Assembly: GCA_034927505.1 (NCBI GenBank)
Contig: JAYFPY010000010.1
Location: 1-64,000 of the forward strand
Length of the DNA: 64,000 nt
Source: RUG100 sp034927505
GTDB lineage: Bacteria > Bacillota > Clostridia > Peptostreptococcales > Anaerovoracaceae
Direction of reading: 5' to 3'
Shown: positions 40,057-47,448 of the stretch, piece by piece
How positions within the stretch are numbered: position 1 is the stretch's first letter
Layout: each line of letters begins with the position of its first letter
Made by a program: the position numbers and the translations under genes
The notes under the pieces: model-generated
Told to the model about the DNA's origin: nothing
What the model saw: the letters and a program-made list of their open reading frames with translations, nothing else
Database searches by the model: none

Positions 40057-40924
40057 CGTATTCCTCCTCCCTGGCCGGTCTCTTGTCGGGGTCCAGGTCG
40101 TAGTAGTTGATTATGCCATTGATATGCTTTGTGGCTCTGCAGTACTCACAGTGGCCACAGCGGGTCGGTCTCGCCCTTCCTGCCTTCAGCTCCCCGATCC
40201 TGAACAGGTTATCCTTCATCTGGTCCAGCTCGTAGTCCATGCGCTGCCGGTCCTCTGTCATGCTTATCAGCTCTTTGTCAGGGGGATCCTGTTTGCTTAT
40301 GCATGCGAGTATGAATGCCGGGTCCGTGTCTTGGCCTGTTACCTGCTTCTCGATCTCGCAGTATACCGCTGCCCGCATCATGTATCCGTAGCTGTCCACA
40401 AAGCTGACTCTGCGGCGCTCTGCAGGGCTGTAACGCAGTTCCCAAATGTCTGCTACCGTCTTCCAGTCGATGATCATCCTCAGGTCCGGTATGTATTTGT
40501 CCAGCTTGATCTTCCATGGATGCTGTCCGATCTTGCCGGCCATTATCGTTTCTACCTCGCCCGGCATGTCTATCAGCTTCTTGATAGCCGGCTCGCTTTC
40601 TGCTGCGGCGATCATCTTATCGGCATTTTCGTAATCTGCGTACTTGCCTGTGATGGTGATCTCGCCGGTCTTCTTGTTTGTCTTAGTTTTGAATACGTCA
40701 TCGTAGTGCTCTTCCAGGAACTTCTCGTGGGCTTCCTTCCCTTCCATGTAACTGTGGAAGTAGTTCCCTACGAGAAATGCTTTATTTTTGGGTCTCTCAT
40801 ATCTGCGATGCAGTCTGGCCATGGCTGCCGCCTCGCATGTCATGAATTCGTCGTACTGGCTGCAGCTCATATATTCCTGATCGGCCTCTACTGTGTAGTA
40901 GTTGTCGTCTGTTAATTTCAGCAT
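40028..40924 (-). CDS. PD-(D/E)XK nuclease (DUF3799, RecE-like)
   Basis: A 298-residue protein from ATG 40,924. Y-M-S-C-S-Q-Y-D-E-F and A-F-L-V-G-N-Y-F-H-S-Y-M-E-G are typical of DUF3799. The nuclease centre includes P-D-L-R-M-I-I-D-W-K-T-V, with Asp and Lys at the metal site. The C-terminal C-G-H-C-E-Y-C is a likely iron-sulphur or zinc site. It supplies the 5'-3' exonuclease partner of RecT. Confidence 0.88.
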   Translation of the reverse strand: MLKLTDDNYYTVEADQEYMSCSQYDEFMTCEAAAMARLHRRYERPKNKAFLVGNYFHSYMEGKEAHEKFLEEHYDDVFKTKTNKKTGEITITGKYADYENADKMIAAAESEPAIKKLIDMPGEVETIMAGKIGQHPWKIKLDKYIPDLRMIIDWKTVADIWELRYSPAERRRVSFVDSYGYMMRAAVYCEIEKQVTGQDTDPAFILACISKQDPPDKELISMTEDRQRMDYELDQMKDNLFRIGELKAGRARPTRCGHCEYCRATKHINGIINYYDLDPDKRPAREEEYDAYFQYSGT

Positions 40925-40928
40925 GGTA

Positions 40929-41159
40929 TTACCGCCTCCCTTCGCATGTGTTCTTGTGCGGCATGTAGCCGTATCCGTCGGCGTCGTATGAATCTGCCTG
41001 TATCTCACATGCTATTGTTTTTCCGTTCGCAGAAAGCAGGCGGTCTTCATTAGACTCGCCTACTTTATAAAAAATTGGAGTGATATCGCATGGTATTACT
41101 TTGCACAACGGGGTGATGATTCCTATCAGTTCTGCTCCGCATTTTCTGCATTTAGTCAT
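40929..41159 (-). CDS. Small Cys-containing protein, unknown
   Basis: A 76-residue protein from ATG 41,159, beginning M-T-K-C-R-K-C-G-A-E. It has a zinc-ribbon-like first half and further Cys residues at about 23, 29 and 72. It lies between the nuclease and the coiled-coil gene. No family recognised. Confidence 0.5.
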   Translation of the reverse strand: MTKCRKCGAELIGIITPLCKVIPCDITPIFYKVGESNEDRLLSANGKTIACEIQADSYDADGYGYMPHKNTCEGRR

Positions 41160-41517
41160 TCTGATCACCTGCATCCTCTGTCCCTTCCTTCAGGAAGTGT
41201 TCTCTTGCCTTATCGTATGTATAGTCGACCGCTTCCGTTATTCCATCCTTCAGTCCATCGAGTTCTTTTTTCAGTTCGAACATCTCCGCTTTCAGTGCGT
41301 CGTTTTCTTCTTTCAGATTTCTGTTCTCCGTTTCACGCTCGTATTTATCTTCCTCAGCCATCTTGACGTCTTTGTCCCGGAGTGCTACGTCGCGTACCAG
41401 GTCTCTGTATTCCGCCAGTGTGATTTCTACTGTCAATTCGTCCTCGGCCACATAGTTATTCACGGTGCCGCTCTTTCCGTATCCGTCTGCGGATTTTGAG
41501 TATTTTACTTCGCTCAT
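41152..41517 (-). CDS. Coiled-coil early protein, unknown
   Basis: A 121-residue protein. The middle (E-E-N-D-A-L-K-A-E-M-F-E-L-K-K-E-L) is a strong heptad coiled coil. It is coupled to recT by a 4-base overlap. It might assist recombination, but that is only from position. Confidence 0.55.
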   Translation of the reverse strand: MSEVKYSKSADGYGKSGTVNNYVAEDELTVEITLAEYRDLVRDVALRDKDVKMAEEDKYERETENRNLKEENDALKAEMFELKKELDGLKDGITEAVDYTYDKAREHFLKEGTEDAGDQND

Positions 41518-42536
41518 TTCTGCTCAGCCTCCTTCTTGGCATCTGCTGCTCTCAGTTCTGCTTGCTCCATGGCATACTGTTCTGCCTGGGCCTTTTCCTC
41601 GGCTTCGATCTGCGCCTTTTCTTCGTCGCTCAATCCCATGGTCTGCTGGCCGGGTATCGGCTCTGCCGCATCTTCGATCGGCTCTGCGTCTACTATGTTT
41701 GGCTCAGGGGCTCCAAATATCGCCGCTGCGGCGCGTTCCTTCTGTTTGCTGTCATCGGCCTCTGCCTGCTTATAATCGTTCTCTACGGTCCTCTTGTAGG
41801 TATCCGCCAGGACGGATTCGTCGCTGCTGCTGTTGATGATCGTCTTGCAGGCCCTGTTGATCACGCTTTTTTTCGCCATTTCTTCAGTGAACTTTTCGTG
41901 CACAGCGCTTTTGCCGTACCCCTGACCCCAGGCAGCGCGAAGCTGCGTCATGGTCATTATCTCAGTGCTGATTATCGATCCGTCGTTTCCGATCACTACT
42001 GCGTAGGCGGCTACGATCTTGTGGATGTCTATGTTCGCCAGGCTCTGTATGTGCTGCGTTACTTCTATGTGGCCGTCCGGTTCCAGCTTGTACTCGAACG
42101 TGTCGTTCTGGTATACGCACTGGGCGTTGACCGCTTTGATATCTGCGAATCTCTTAGCTACTGCGATGGCTCCCATGTAGCTCCGCATCAGTGTCAGCTC
42201 CTCGCCGTAAGGTATGAAGTAGCACTGGTTTTTTGCCGGTGTCAGCCCCTGCACTACCATGTCGATCAGCGCGTTCGCAATGCTGAGTGATGTGCATACT
42301 CTGAGTACCGGCTCTTTTGACTTAGTCTCCGTTTTTTGGAGTACCAGCCATGCGGCGTTCAGTGCATTCTCCGGGCTGTAGTCTGCCGGGATCGTTATGT
42401 CGTGGTTATTACTCAGCTCTGTTATTTTGTCCATTACCCTCTGCGTTACATTCCGCTTCTGCAGCTCGATTCCTACCTCTGTACTTTTGGTTTCCATCTC
42501 CTGCTTGGTAGCAGTAGCTTTTTCTTTAGTTGCCAT
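41514..42536 (-). CDS. recT: RecT-family single-strand annealing protein
   Basis: A 340-residue protein. L-N-A-A-W-L-V-L-Q-K-T-E, F-I-P-Y-G-E-E-L-T-L-M-R-S-Y-M-G and W-G-Q-G-Y-G-K-S-A-V-H match RecT. The C-terminal about 90 residues are acidic, Ala/Glu-rich and probably disordered. It pairs with the DUF3799 nuclease to repair or recombine phage DNA. Confidence 0.95.
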   Translation of the reverse strand: MATKEKATATKQEMETKSTEVGIELQKRNVTQRVMDKITELSNNHDITIPADYSPENALNAAWLVLQKTETKSKEPVLRVCTSLSIANALIDMVVQGLTPAKNQCYFIPYGEELTLMRSYMGAIAVAKRFADIKAVNAQCVYQNDTFEYKLEPDGHIEVTQHIQSLANIDIHKIVAAYAVVIGNDGSIISTEIMTMTQLRAAWGQGYGKSAVHEKFTEEMAKKSVINRACKTIINSSSDESVLADTYKRTVENDYKQAEADDSKQKERAAAAIFGAPEPNIVDAEPIEDAAEPIPGQQTMGLSDEEKAQIEAEEKAQAEQYAMEQAELRAADAKKEAEQK

Positions 42537-42909
42537 GGTGTTCTCCCTCCTGGTTTCGTTCTTCTCCTATCATCCTGTCTCTCATTTCGTCGTATATCAT
42601 GTCCACGTAGTCGTCCGGTTTGACTTTCTCCGGTCCCGGCTCCGGTGGCTCGATCGAGTCGTATGTGTGACATTGACAGGCTGGTTTTTTGTTGATATAA
42701 TTATTATTGTATTTTTGGTAGATAACCTCCCTATTACTGTCATGGTGTTCGGGGGTTTCTCCCTTTTTTGACATTCTTTCCTGGGCCCTCTTTGCCCAGT
42801 AACGTTCCCTGGTTGCTTTGATCTTTTCAGGGTTTTTGTGTGCCCATTCCCGCTGGTATCTGTTACGTTCCAGCCTGGCGGCTTCCTTCATTTCTTTTGT
42901 TAGTTCCAT
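42526..42909 (-). CDS. Small basic early protein, unknown
   Basis: A 127-residue protein whose first 45 residues are helical and basic (R-N-R-Y-Q-R-E-W-A-H-K-N-P-E-K, then E-R-Y-W-A-K-R). It has C-Q-C-H near the middle and an acidic C-terminus. It is a common type of small phage protein without known function. Confidence 0.55.
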   Translation of the reverse strand: MELTKEMKEAARLERNRYQREWAHKNPEKIKATRERYWAKRAQERMSKKGETPEHHDSNREVIYQKYNNNYINKKPACQCHTYDSIEPPEPGPEKVKPDDYVDMIYDEMRDRMIGEERNQEGEHHGN

Positions 42910-42922
42910 CTGCTTGCCCTCC

Positions 42923-43087
42923 TTAGTGCAGTGTTGGGATCATCAGTGTTGCCCAAACCGCTATGGTTGTTACGATCATTGCGGCCAGGATCCGGTCTAC
43001 GATTTTGTTCCGGCCTATCTTGTAAATGATCTTGTCCGTCTTCTCGTTCGCGGCCATTGCCTCTTTTTCCATTTCTCTGTAGCTCAT
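42923..43087 (-). CDS. Small membrane protein
   Basis: A 54-residue ORF (M-S-Y-R-E-M-E-K-E-A at the start) with one C-terminal membrane helix (A-A-M-I-V-T-T-I-A-V-W-A-T-L-M-I). It has a GGAGG site and its ATG starts 4 bases after the stop codon of the 3D-domain gene. Function unknown. Confidence 0.6.
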   Translation of the reverse strand: MSYREMEKEAMAANEKTDKIIYKIGRNKIVDRILAAMIVTTIAVWATLMIPTLH

Positions 43088-43090
43088 TTT

Positions 43091-43540
43091 TTACCTCCTT
43101 ATCTTTACTATGGTGTAATAGTTTGCGTCGCACTGGCATATGTCTGTGTCTCTGAAAATGTCTATCGCGTCAGTGCCGCAGGTGTCCACTACCGTGTAAA
43201 CATTTCCGTTTATGTTTACCTGTGTTCCTTCCGGCAGCCAGCTGCAGGCGCAGTCGCCGTCTTCCAGATACTTTCCGCTGCTGCTCTGGTATCCTGCCGG
43301 ATCGTTACAGCTCGGACAGTATTCTGTGATGCGTGCTTCGGTTTCGTCCCATTTTTCTTCTTCACATTTCGGTTCAGGTTTCGGCTCTGGATTTTTCGGC
43401 TCTGGTTTCTCTGCCTTTTTCTCCGTTGCCGCTTTTGCTTTCGTTGGCGGTGATCCGTCTGTGTCGTAGCTCCATGGCTGGCACATCCCTATGATCAGGG
43501 CTACTACTATGATCCCCGCTATGATCATCCGTTTCCTCAT
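43091..43540 (-). CDS. Exported 3D-domain protein
   Basis: A 149-residue protein. An N-terminal hydrophobic segment (I-I-A-G-I-I-V-V-A-L-I-I-G-M) acts as a signal or anchor. A Lys/Pro/Glu-rich linker follows. The C-terminal 80 residues match the 3D domain (A-R-I-T-E-Y-C-P-S-C, then V-V-D-T-C-G-T-D-A-I-D-I), a double-psi beta barrel found in wall-active proteins. It is odd to find it in the early region. Confidence 0.8.
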   Translation of the reverse strand: MRKRMIIAGIIVVALIIGMCQPWSYDTDGSPPTKAKAATEKKAEKPEPKNPEPKPEPKCEEEKWDETEARITEYCPSCNDPAGYQSSSGKYLEDGDCACSWLPEGTQVNINGNVYTVVDTCGTDAIDIFRDTDICQCDANYYTIVKIRR

Positions 43541-43543
43541 GTC

Positions 43544-43762
43544 CTATCTCCCGCACTTGGCTTTTGCCCATTCTTTTAGCAGTTCGTAGGATATCTTCCA
43601 GTTCTTGCCCACGCGCACGCACGGAAGCTCGTTGGCTTGGCACATCTCTCTTATGGTGCATTCTGAGATATGTGTGAGCTCTCCGGCCAACTTTGGGGTG
43701 ATGAATATCGGATCAATTCCCCTCAGTTGTGGTTCTTCGATCATCTGCAGTTCTTCTTTCAT
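43544..43762 (-). CDS. Excisionase-like helix-turn-helix protein
   Basis: A 72-residue protein. F-I-T-P-K-L-A-G-E-L-T-H-I-S-E-C-T-I-R-E, then C-V-R-V-G-K-N-W-K-I, is the MerR-type winged helix of excisionases. It is placed next to the early promoter. It may guide excision by the integrase. Confidence 0.8.
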   Translation of the reverse strand: MKEELQMIEEPQLRGIDPIFITPKLAGELTHISECTIREMCQANELPCVRVGKNWKISYELLKEWAKAKCGR

Positions 43763-43792
43763 GGCGTCCCTCCTTTTTGGTATTCTTTTGGT

Positions 43793-44014
43793 TTACCTAA
43801 TTTGTACATCAAAAAGCTCTTTAGGCCACTTGTAAATTTTGCTTAGCATATCAACATCTGCTGGTTTCGGTCGGCTTCTTCCCAGCTCCCAGTTAATCAG
43901 CGTTTGCTTTGAAATATGCATGATATCAGAGACCTGAAGCTGTGTCATGTCAGCATTTGTACGCGCTGCGGCAAGTGATATTTTAGGATCAAATTCACTT
44001 CTCTTTTCTTCCAT
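43793..44014 (-). CDS. Cro-like XRE helix-turn-helix regulator
   Basis: A 73-residue protein with M-T-Q-L-Q-V-S-D-I-M-H-I-S-K-Q-T-L-I-N-W and E-L-G-R-S-R-P-K-P, the XRE recognition pattern. It is the first early gene after the divergent promoter. It probably competes with the repressor on the operators, as Cro does. Confidence 0.85.
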   Translation of the reverse strand: MEEKRSEFDPKISLAAARTNADMTQLQVSDIMHISKQTLINWELGRSRPKPADVDMLSKIYKWPKELFDVQIR

Positions 44015-44045
44015 TTCTACTCCTCCTTTCGCTTTTCGTGGCTTT

Positions 44046-44074
44046 ATTATACGTCATCTTTTAGTTTACGTCAA
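44046..44074 (-). promoter_or_regulatory. Early lytic promoter
   Basis: Minus strand -35 TTGACG (44,069-44,074), a 17-base spacer and -10 TATAAT (44,046-44,051) drive the Cro-like gene and the early operon. The half-site word TGACGTA occurs twice within it. The word TTTTAGT repeats at 44,059, 44,078 and 44,110. These are candidate operators for the repressor. I see only a weak promoter for the repressor. Confidence 0.85.
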
Positions 44075-44171
44075 GGCTTTTAGTAATCTTTTTTGTTCGA
44101 AAGTATTGTTTTTAGTCTCCCAACGGCTTAATATCATACTATAAGCAAAAGGGCGAAAGGAGGCTTTTTAA

Positions 44172-44819
44172 ATGAGTGATGATAATTTTCAAAAAATATT
44201 TGCGAAAAATTTAACCGATACATTGGAAAAAAGGAAACTGACAAAAGCCGATCTAGGAAGAGCTGTAGGCGTATCGAAGGCTACAGCGTCAAGCTGGTGT
44301 TTGGGCAAGAAAATGCCCCGCCCGGACAAGATAGATAAAATATGTCAATACCTCGGGGTGTCCCGTATCGATCTAGTGACCGATCATTCCAGCGTGCTCC
44401 ATGCGATGGCATCTGACAATACGGTCCTGATAAATGTCTACGGATCCATTCCTGCAGGCATCCCTCTGGAGGCGATCGAAGTGATCGACGACCAGATCGC
44501 CATCCCTGCTGCGTGGACAACCGGCGGTAGAGAGTATATGGGCTTCCGGGTAAAAGGCGATAGCATGTCTCCTAAGTATCTTGATGGTGATATCCTTGTC
44601 GTGCTCATTCAGTCAAATTGCGAGTCCGGCCAGGACGCGGTCGTTTATGTAAATGGCTACGATGCAGTCCTCAAAAAAGTAGTGAAGCGCGATAACTGCA
44701 TCATACTGCAGCCAATCAATCCCGCGTATGAGCCGCGGTTCTTTTATCTTGACGATCCGACCGCGGAAACCGTCGAAATCCTGGGCGTTGTTGTGGAATG
44801 CCGGAGGAAGGTGCTGTAA
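44172..44819 (+). CDS. LexA/CI-like repressor with S24 autoprotease domain
   Basis: A 215-residue protein. The N-terminal XRE helix-turn-helix (residues 24-48, L-G-R-A-V-G-V-S-K-A-T-A-S-S-W) binds operators. The hinge contains the predicted self-cleavage bond Ala95-Gly96 (S-I-P-A-G-I-P). Catalytic Ser131 (G-D-S-M-S-P) and Lys168 (37 residues later, as in LexA) are present. RecA-stimulated cleavage should induce the prophage. A strong AAAGGAGG site precedes it. Confidence 0.93.
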   Translation: MSDDNFQKIFAKNLTDTLEKRKLTKADLGRAVGVSKATASSWCLGKKMPRPDKIDKICQYLGVSRIDLVTDHSSVLHAMASDNTVLINVYGSIPAGIPLEAIEVIDDQIAIPAAWTTGGREYMGFRVKGDSMSPKYLDGDILVVLIQSNCESGQDAVVYVNGYDAVLKKVVKRDNCIILQPINPAYEPRFFYLDDPTAETVEILGVVVECRRKVL

Positions 44820-45950
44820 ATGGCCAGCAAAACGAACTGTACCATAAATGGGTACGATTATTACCGCCAGAGCAAAGTGATCGGCCATAAGGAAAACGGC
44901 GATCCGGTGCGTAAATGGTTTTATGGAAAAAACAAAACCGAAAGCGAAAAAAAGTACAAAGAGTTCATGCTGAGCAACTCTGTTGATGAAAATATCACGT
45001 TTGGCCAGATGGCATACTATTATACGTATAATGTCCTGATCTACGATTCATCTATCGCCTCCACTACTCTTGCCGAGTATGAACGGGCGTACCGTCTCTA
45101 TCTGAAAGAGCGACCGGTCACTATAAAACCCCTTGCCAAAATAACCGCAAAGGATATTCAGACACATTTTAATTTGCTCTCTGCGGAACATAGCACCCCG
45201 GTGCGACAACTTCATAAATTCTTGAAAAAATTCTTCGCATACGCAGAAATAGACGGCCTGACGACCAATCCTATGAGTGCGATCACTGTACCTGTGAAAA
45301 GGAAAAAGGACGAAGCTCTCGATAATGAAGTTATAACGTTCTCTGATGGTGAAATGCAAGCGATCCTCAAAAACCTGAAAACAAACCGAATCCGTCTTCT
45401 TATAAAGCTGGCTGCTGCAACCGGTATGCGGATAGGAGAATTGCTCGGGCTGAAATATGAAAACATCCACGATGGTTATGTCTCTGTTGTGAGGCAGCAC
45501 TGTAGCTACTATCAAATAAATAACGATGGCACCCGAGAGTTGGTGTATGAAGATCGGCCGCCAAAGGCCAATTCATATCGGGATATCCCGTATCCGGCAA
45601 ATCTGGAAAATGAGATCAAGCTGCATAAAGAATTACATTACCAGGAGTCGAGGCAGAACGGCTATGAGTCGGAATATGTGTTCACGACGCAGACCGGGCA
45701 TCAGTTGGATCCGCGTAATGTGAGACGCGCATGGAAGCGCTTCCTGCTATCGATAGACGTGGAGCCGAAAAAATTTCACGCGCTGCGTGCCACTTACGGG
45801 ACCAGTCTGTCAAAGGCCGGCGTTGCAATAGAGACCACCTGCTCCCTCATGGGCCACAAATCGATCAAAACCACGTATAAATACTATATCAACGTGGAGG
45901 ACGATCAAAAAATAAAGGCGGCCAGTAAGATCAACTCCTTGTTTGGCTAA
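44820..45950 (+). CDS. int: Tyrosine site-specific integrase
   Basis: A 376-residue protein. The N-terminus is an arm-type and SAM-like core-binding region. Catalytic residues are Arg204 (A-T-G-M-R-I-G-E-L), a beta-hairpin Lys near 249, His320 and Arg323 (H-A-L-R), His346 (M-G-H-K-S) and Tyr356 (K-Y-Y-I-N). Its ATG directly follows the repressor stop codon, so repressor and integrase form one transcript. It recombines the phage att site with the tRNA-Arg 3' end. Confidence 0.96.
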   Translation: MASKTNCTINGYDYYRQSKVIGHKENGDPVRKWFYGKNKTESEKKYKEFMLSNSVDENITFGQMAYYYTYNVLIYDSSIASTTLAEYERAYRLYLKERPVTIKPLAKITAKDIQTHFNLLSAEHSTPVRQLHKFLKKFFAYAEIDGLTTNPMSAITVPVKRKKDEALDNEVITFSDGEMQAILKNLKTNRIRLLIKLAAATGMRIGELLGLKYENIHDGYVSVVRQHCSYYQINNDGTRELVYEDRPPKANSYRDIPYPANLENEIKLHKELHYQESRQNGYESEYVFTTQTGHQLDPRNVRRAWKRFLLSIDVEPKKFHALRATYGTSLSKAGVAIETTCSLMGHKSIKTTYKYYINVEDDQKIKAASKINSLFG

Positions 45951-45982
45951 GTATTAAATATGTGATAAATGCTAAGGCGCAT

Positions 45983-46013
45983 AAAAAGGACAGGCTGTAA
46001 GCCTGTCTTTTCA
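45983..46013. terminator. Bidirectional terminator between int and tRNA-Arg
   Basis: A 7-bp stem GACAGGC (45,989-45,995) with GCCTGTC (46,001-46,007) around a 5-nt loop is flanked by As and Ts on both sides. It can stop the repressor-integrase transcript and also the tRNA transcript coming from the other side. Confidence 0.85.
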
Positions 46014-46019
46014 ATGTGT

Positions 46020-46045
46020 TGGTGAGGCACGTGGGATTCGAACCC
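46020..46045. other. Probable right attachment site in tRNA 3' end
   Basis: The T arm and acceptor 3' end of the tRNA border the phage DNA, 70 bases from the integrase stop codon. Insertion into tRNA 3' ends keeps the gene whole. The exact core cannot be set because the other copy lies outside the window. Confidence 0.55.
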
Positions 46046-46095
46046 ACAACCTGCGGATTCGAAGTCCGATACTCTATCCGTTGAGCTAGTGCCCC
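46020..46095 (-). tRNA. tRNA-Arg (UCG anticodon), integration target
   Basis: 76 bases with encoded CCA. Acceptor arm GGGGCAC/GTGCCTC (one G-U pair), D arm GCTC/GAGT, anticodon loop CTTCGAA giving UCG (Arg, CGN codons), variable loop, and T arm GTGGG-TTCGAAT-CCCAC. The gene is intact, and its 3' end faces the integrase. Confidence 0.95.
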
Positions 46096-46116
46096 AGGTC
46101 GTAAATCACAAAGTTG

Positions 46117-46122
46117 ATTATA
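46117..46122 (-). promoter_or_regulatory. -10 box of the tRNA-Arg promoter
   Basis: Minus strand TATAAT lies 22 bases before the tRNA 5' end. The -35 region is T-rich and weak (complement of about 46,140-46,145). Confidence 0.5.
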
Positions 46123-46155
46123 ACATCTTTTTGACTTTAAAAAAAGGTGTTTCCT

Positions 46156-47448
46156 TTAAATTCCCGTCTCTATGACTTTCTGTATGCTGTTTCCGAAAAC
46201 ATCGACTATTCTGATGCTGACTTCCTTCATTACAGGAAGGTCGGTGACAGTGCTTGTTTCTATTCTTTCATCACCCTTTGCAAAAGCTATCTGTGCACAG
46301 TGTGCTGCTCCGTTGTACGCCGTGTCTATGCTCCAGTAGTCGATGAGCTGGAGCTGATCTGTAACGAACAGCTTTTCCTTTTCACTGTCGCTGACCGGCA
46401 GTTTTTCTGTGTCGATCCTGTAACTGTCTATGCTGACTGCTGTAAGCCCGTCATCCAGTTTCCTCACGGTCGCCTTGAAATCGGCCCCTCTTTCCGTTTC
46501 ATATCCTTCTGTCATCAGTGAGTATTGCACATCCGATCCACAGAATCTTTTCTGAGAAACTCCTACAGCCAAACTGCCCAGATCGCAGCATATCCACTTT
46601 CTATCCATATCGTCCGCCGCTGCGGCAAGCCCGCCGGCACCGCAGAAAAAATCAGCGCATATATCGCCTTCGTCGGTACTGCTCTTGATTATCCTCTTCA
46701 ACAGGGCAACCGGTTTCTGAGTTGCATATCCGGTCCTTTCTCTGCTGGTCCTGCCCACCATATCTATCTGCCATATATCCTTTTGATTTACCATCGTGTA
46801 CCAGCCCAGATCATCGCAGAATTCTTCCACGCCCTTGAATCTGTATGGCTTGTATTCTCTATTGTAGGATTTTTCCTTTCCTATGTTCAATTTATATTTG
46901 CTGTTTTTGCTGTAGAGCAATATTGTGTCGTGTTTTCTGGCAAAATGTTTTTTGCTGCTTCCGCCGGATTTGTACTGCCATATTATTTCATTGATGAAAT
47001 TTTTTTCGCCGAATATCTCGTCCATGATCACCTTCACATAATGGACGACATGCCAATCCAAATGTATCCAGAAAAGACCGTCATCGGCCAGCAGTTCCTT
47101 CATCATGAAAATCCTGCTGCACAGCATTTGAAGATACTCCTCCATGCCTTCGGTCCATTTATCGTCATATGCTTCCGGCTTTATGGCCGGCAGATCTTCA
47201 GTGATCTTGAAAACGCCCTGATAACTGGCTTTCGTATAAAAGGGCGGATCTACATATATGGTCTGTATCTTTCCCTTCATGTCTTTCGTCTCCAGAAGAT
47301 ACTTCATGAATGAAAGATTGTCGCCTCTGGCCAGTATGTTTTCTGTCGAGCCTGCATCCTCTGTTATCCGAAAATCTCCTGCCTCTGCATTCTCATATTC
47401 ATCTCTGCCCTTTTCTATTATTTCTCCCAGTTTTCCCAACAAGCTCAT
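46156..47448 (-). CDS. Site-specific DNA adenine methyltransferase (N6_N4_Mtase)
   Basis: A 430-residue protein. Y-V-D-P-P-F-Y-T-K-A-S-Y gives the catalytic D-P-P-F motif. H-D-T-I-L-L-Y-S-K-N, T-Q-K-P-V-A-L-L-K-R-I and D-F-F-C-G-A-G-G-L-A complete the family signature. No restriction subunit lies nearby, so it acts as an orphan or housekeeping methylase. Its start overlaps the ygiQ 3' end by 50 bases with a good GGGAGG site. Confidence 0.88.
   Translation of the reverse strand: MSLLGKLGEIIEKGRDEYENAEAGDFRITEDAGSTENILARGDNLSFMKYLLETKDMKGKIQTIYVDPPFYTKASYQGVFKITEDLPAIKPEAYDDKWTEGMEEYLQMLCSRIFMMKELLADDGLFWIHLDWHVVHYVKVIMDEIFGEKNFINEIIWQYKSGGSSKKHFARKHDTILLYSKNSKYKLNIGKEKSYNREYKPYRFKGVEEFCDDLGWYTMVNQKDIWQIDMVGRTSRERTGYATQKPVALLKRIIKSSTDEGDICADFFCGAGGLAAAADDMDRKWICCDLGSLAVGVSQKRFCGSDVQYSLMTEGYETERGADFKATVRKLDDGLTAVSIDSYRIDTEKLPVSDSEKEKLFVTDQLQLIDYWSIDTAYNGAAHCAQIAFAKGDERIETSTVTDLPVMKEVSIRIVDVFGNSIQKVIETGI

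Larger units (their letters stand above)
1..46023. mobile_element. Prophage with contractile tail, left end outside window
   Basis: A complete set of late genes (terminase, portal, capsid, neck, sheath, tube, tape measure, baseplate, fibre, lysis) and early genes (repressor, integrase, RecT, SSB) runs continuously up to a tRNA-Arg gene. The integrase is the last phage gene before the tRNA, the usual layout for tRNA-targeting tyrosine integrases. The tail module follows the PBSX order (XkdK, M, N, O, P, Q, R, S, T). The portal is DUF935 (Mu gp29-like), so the head and tail modules have different ancestries. The second attachment site is not seen in the first 250 bases, so the element continues to the left. 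The only visible damage is one frameshifted small gene. Confidence 0.95.

Noticed and set aside
40043..40915. 290-codon plus-strand ORF opposite the DUF3799 nuclease
   Set aside because: Val/Tyr/Leu-rich antisense shadow of a clearly recognised gene.
1..46023. Phage reverse transcriptase / template repeat
   Set aside because: No RT catalytic motif (Y-x-D-D) or near-copy of the fibre end was found in the window.
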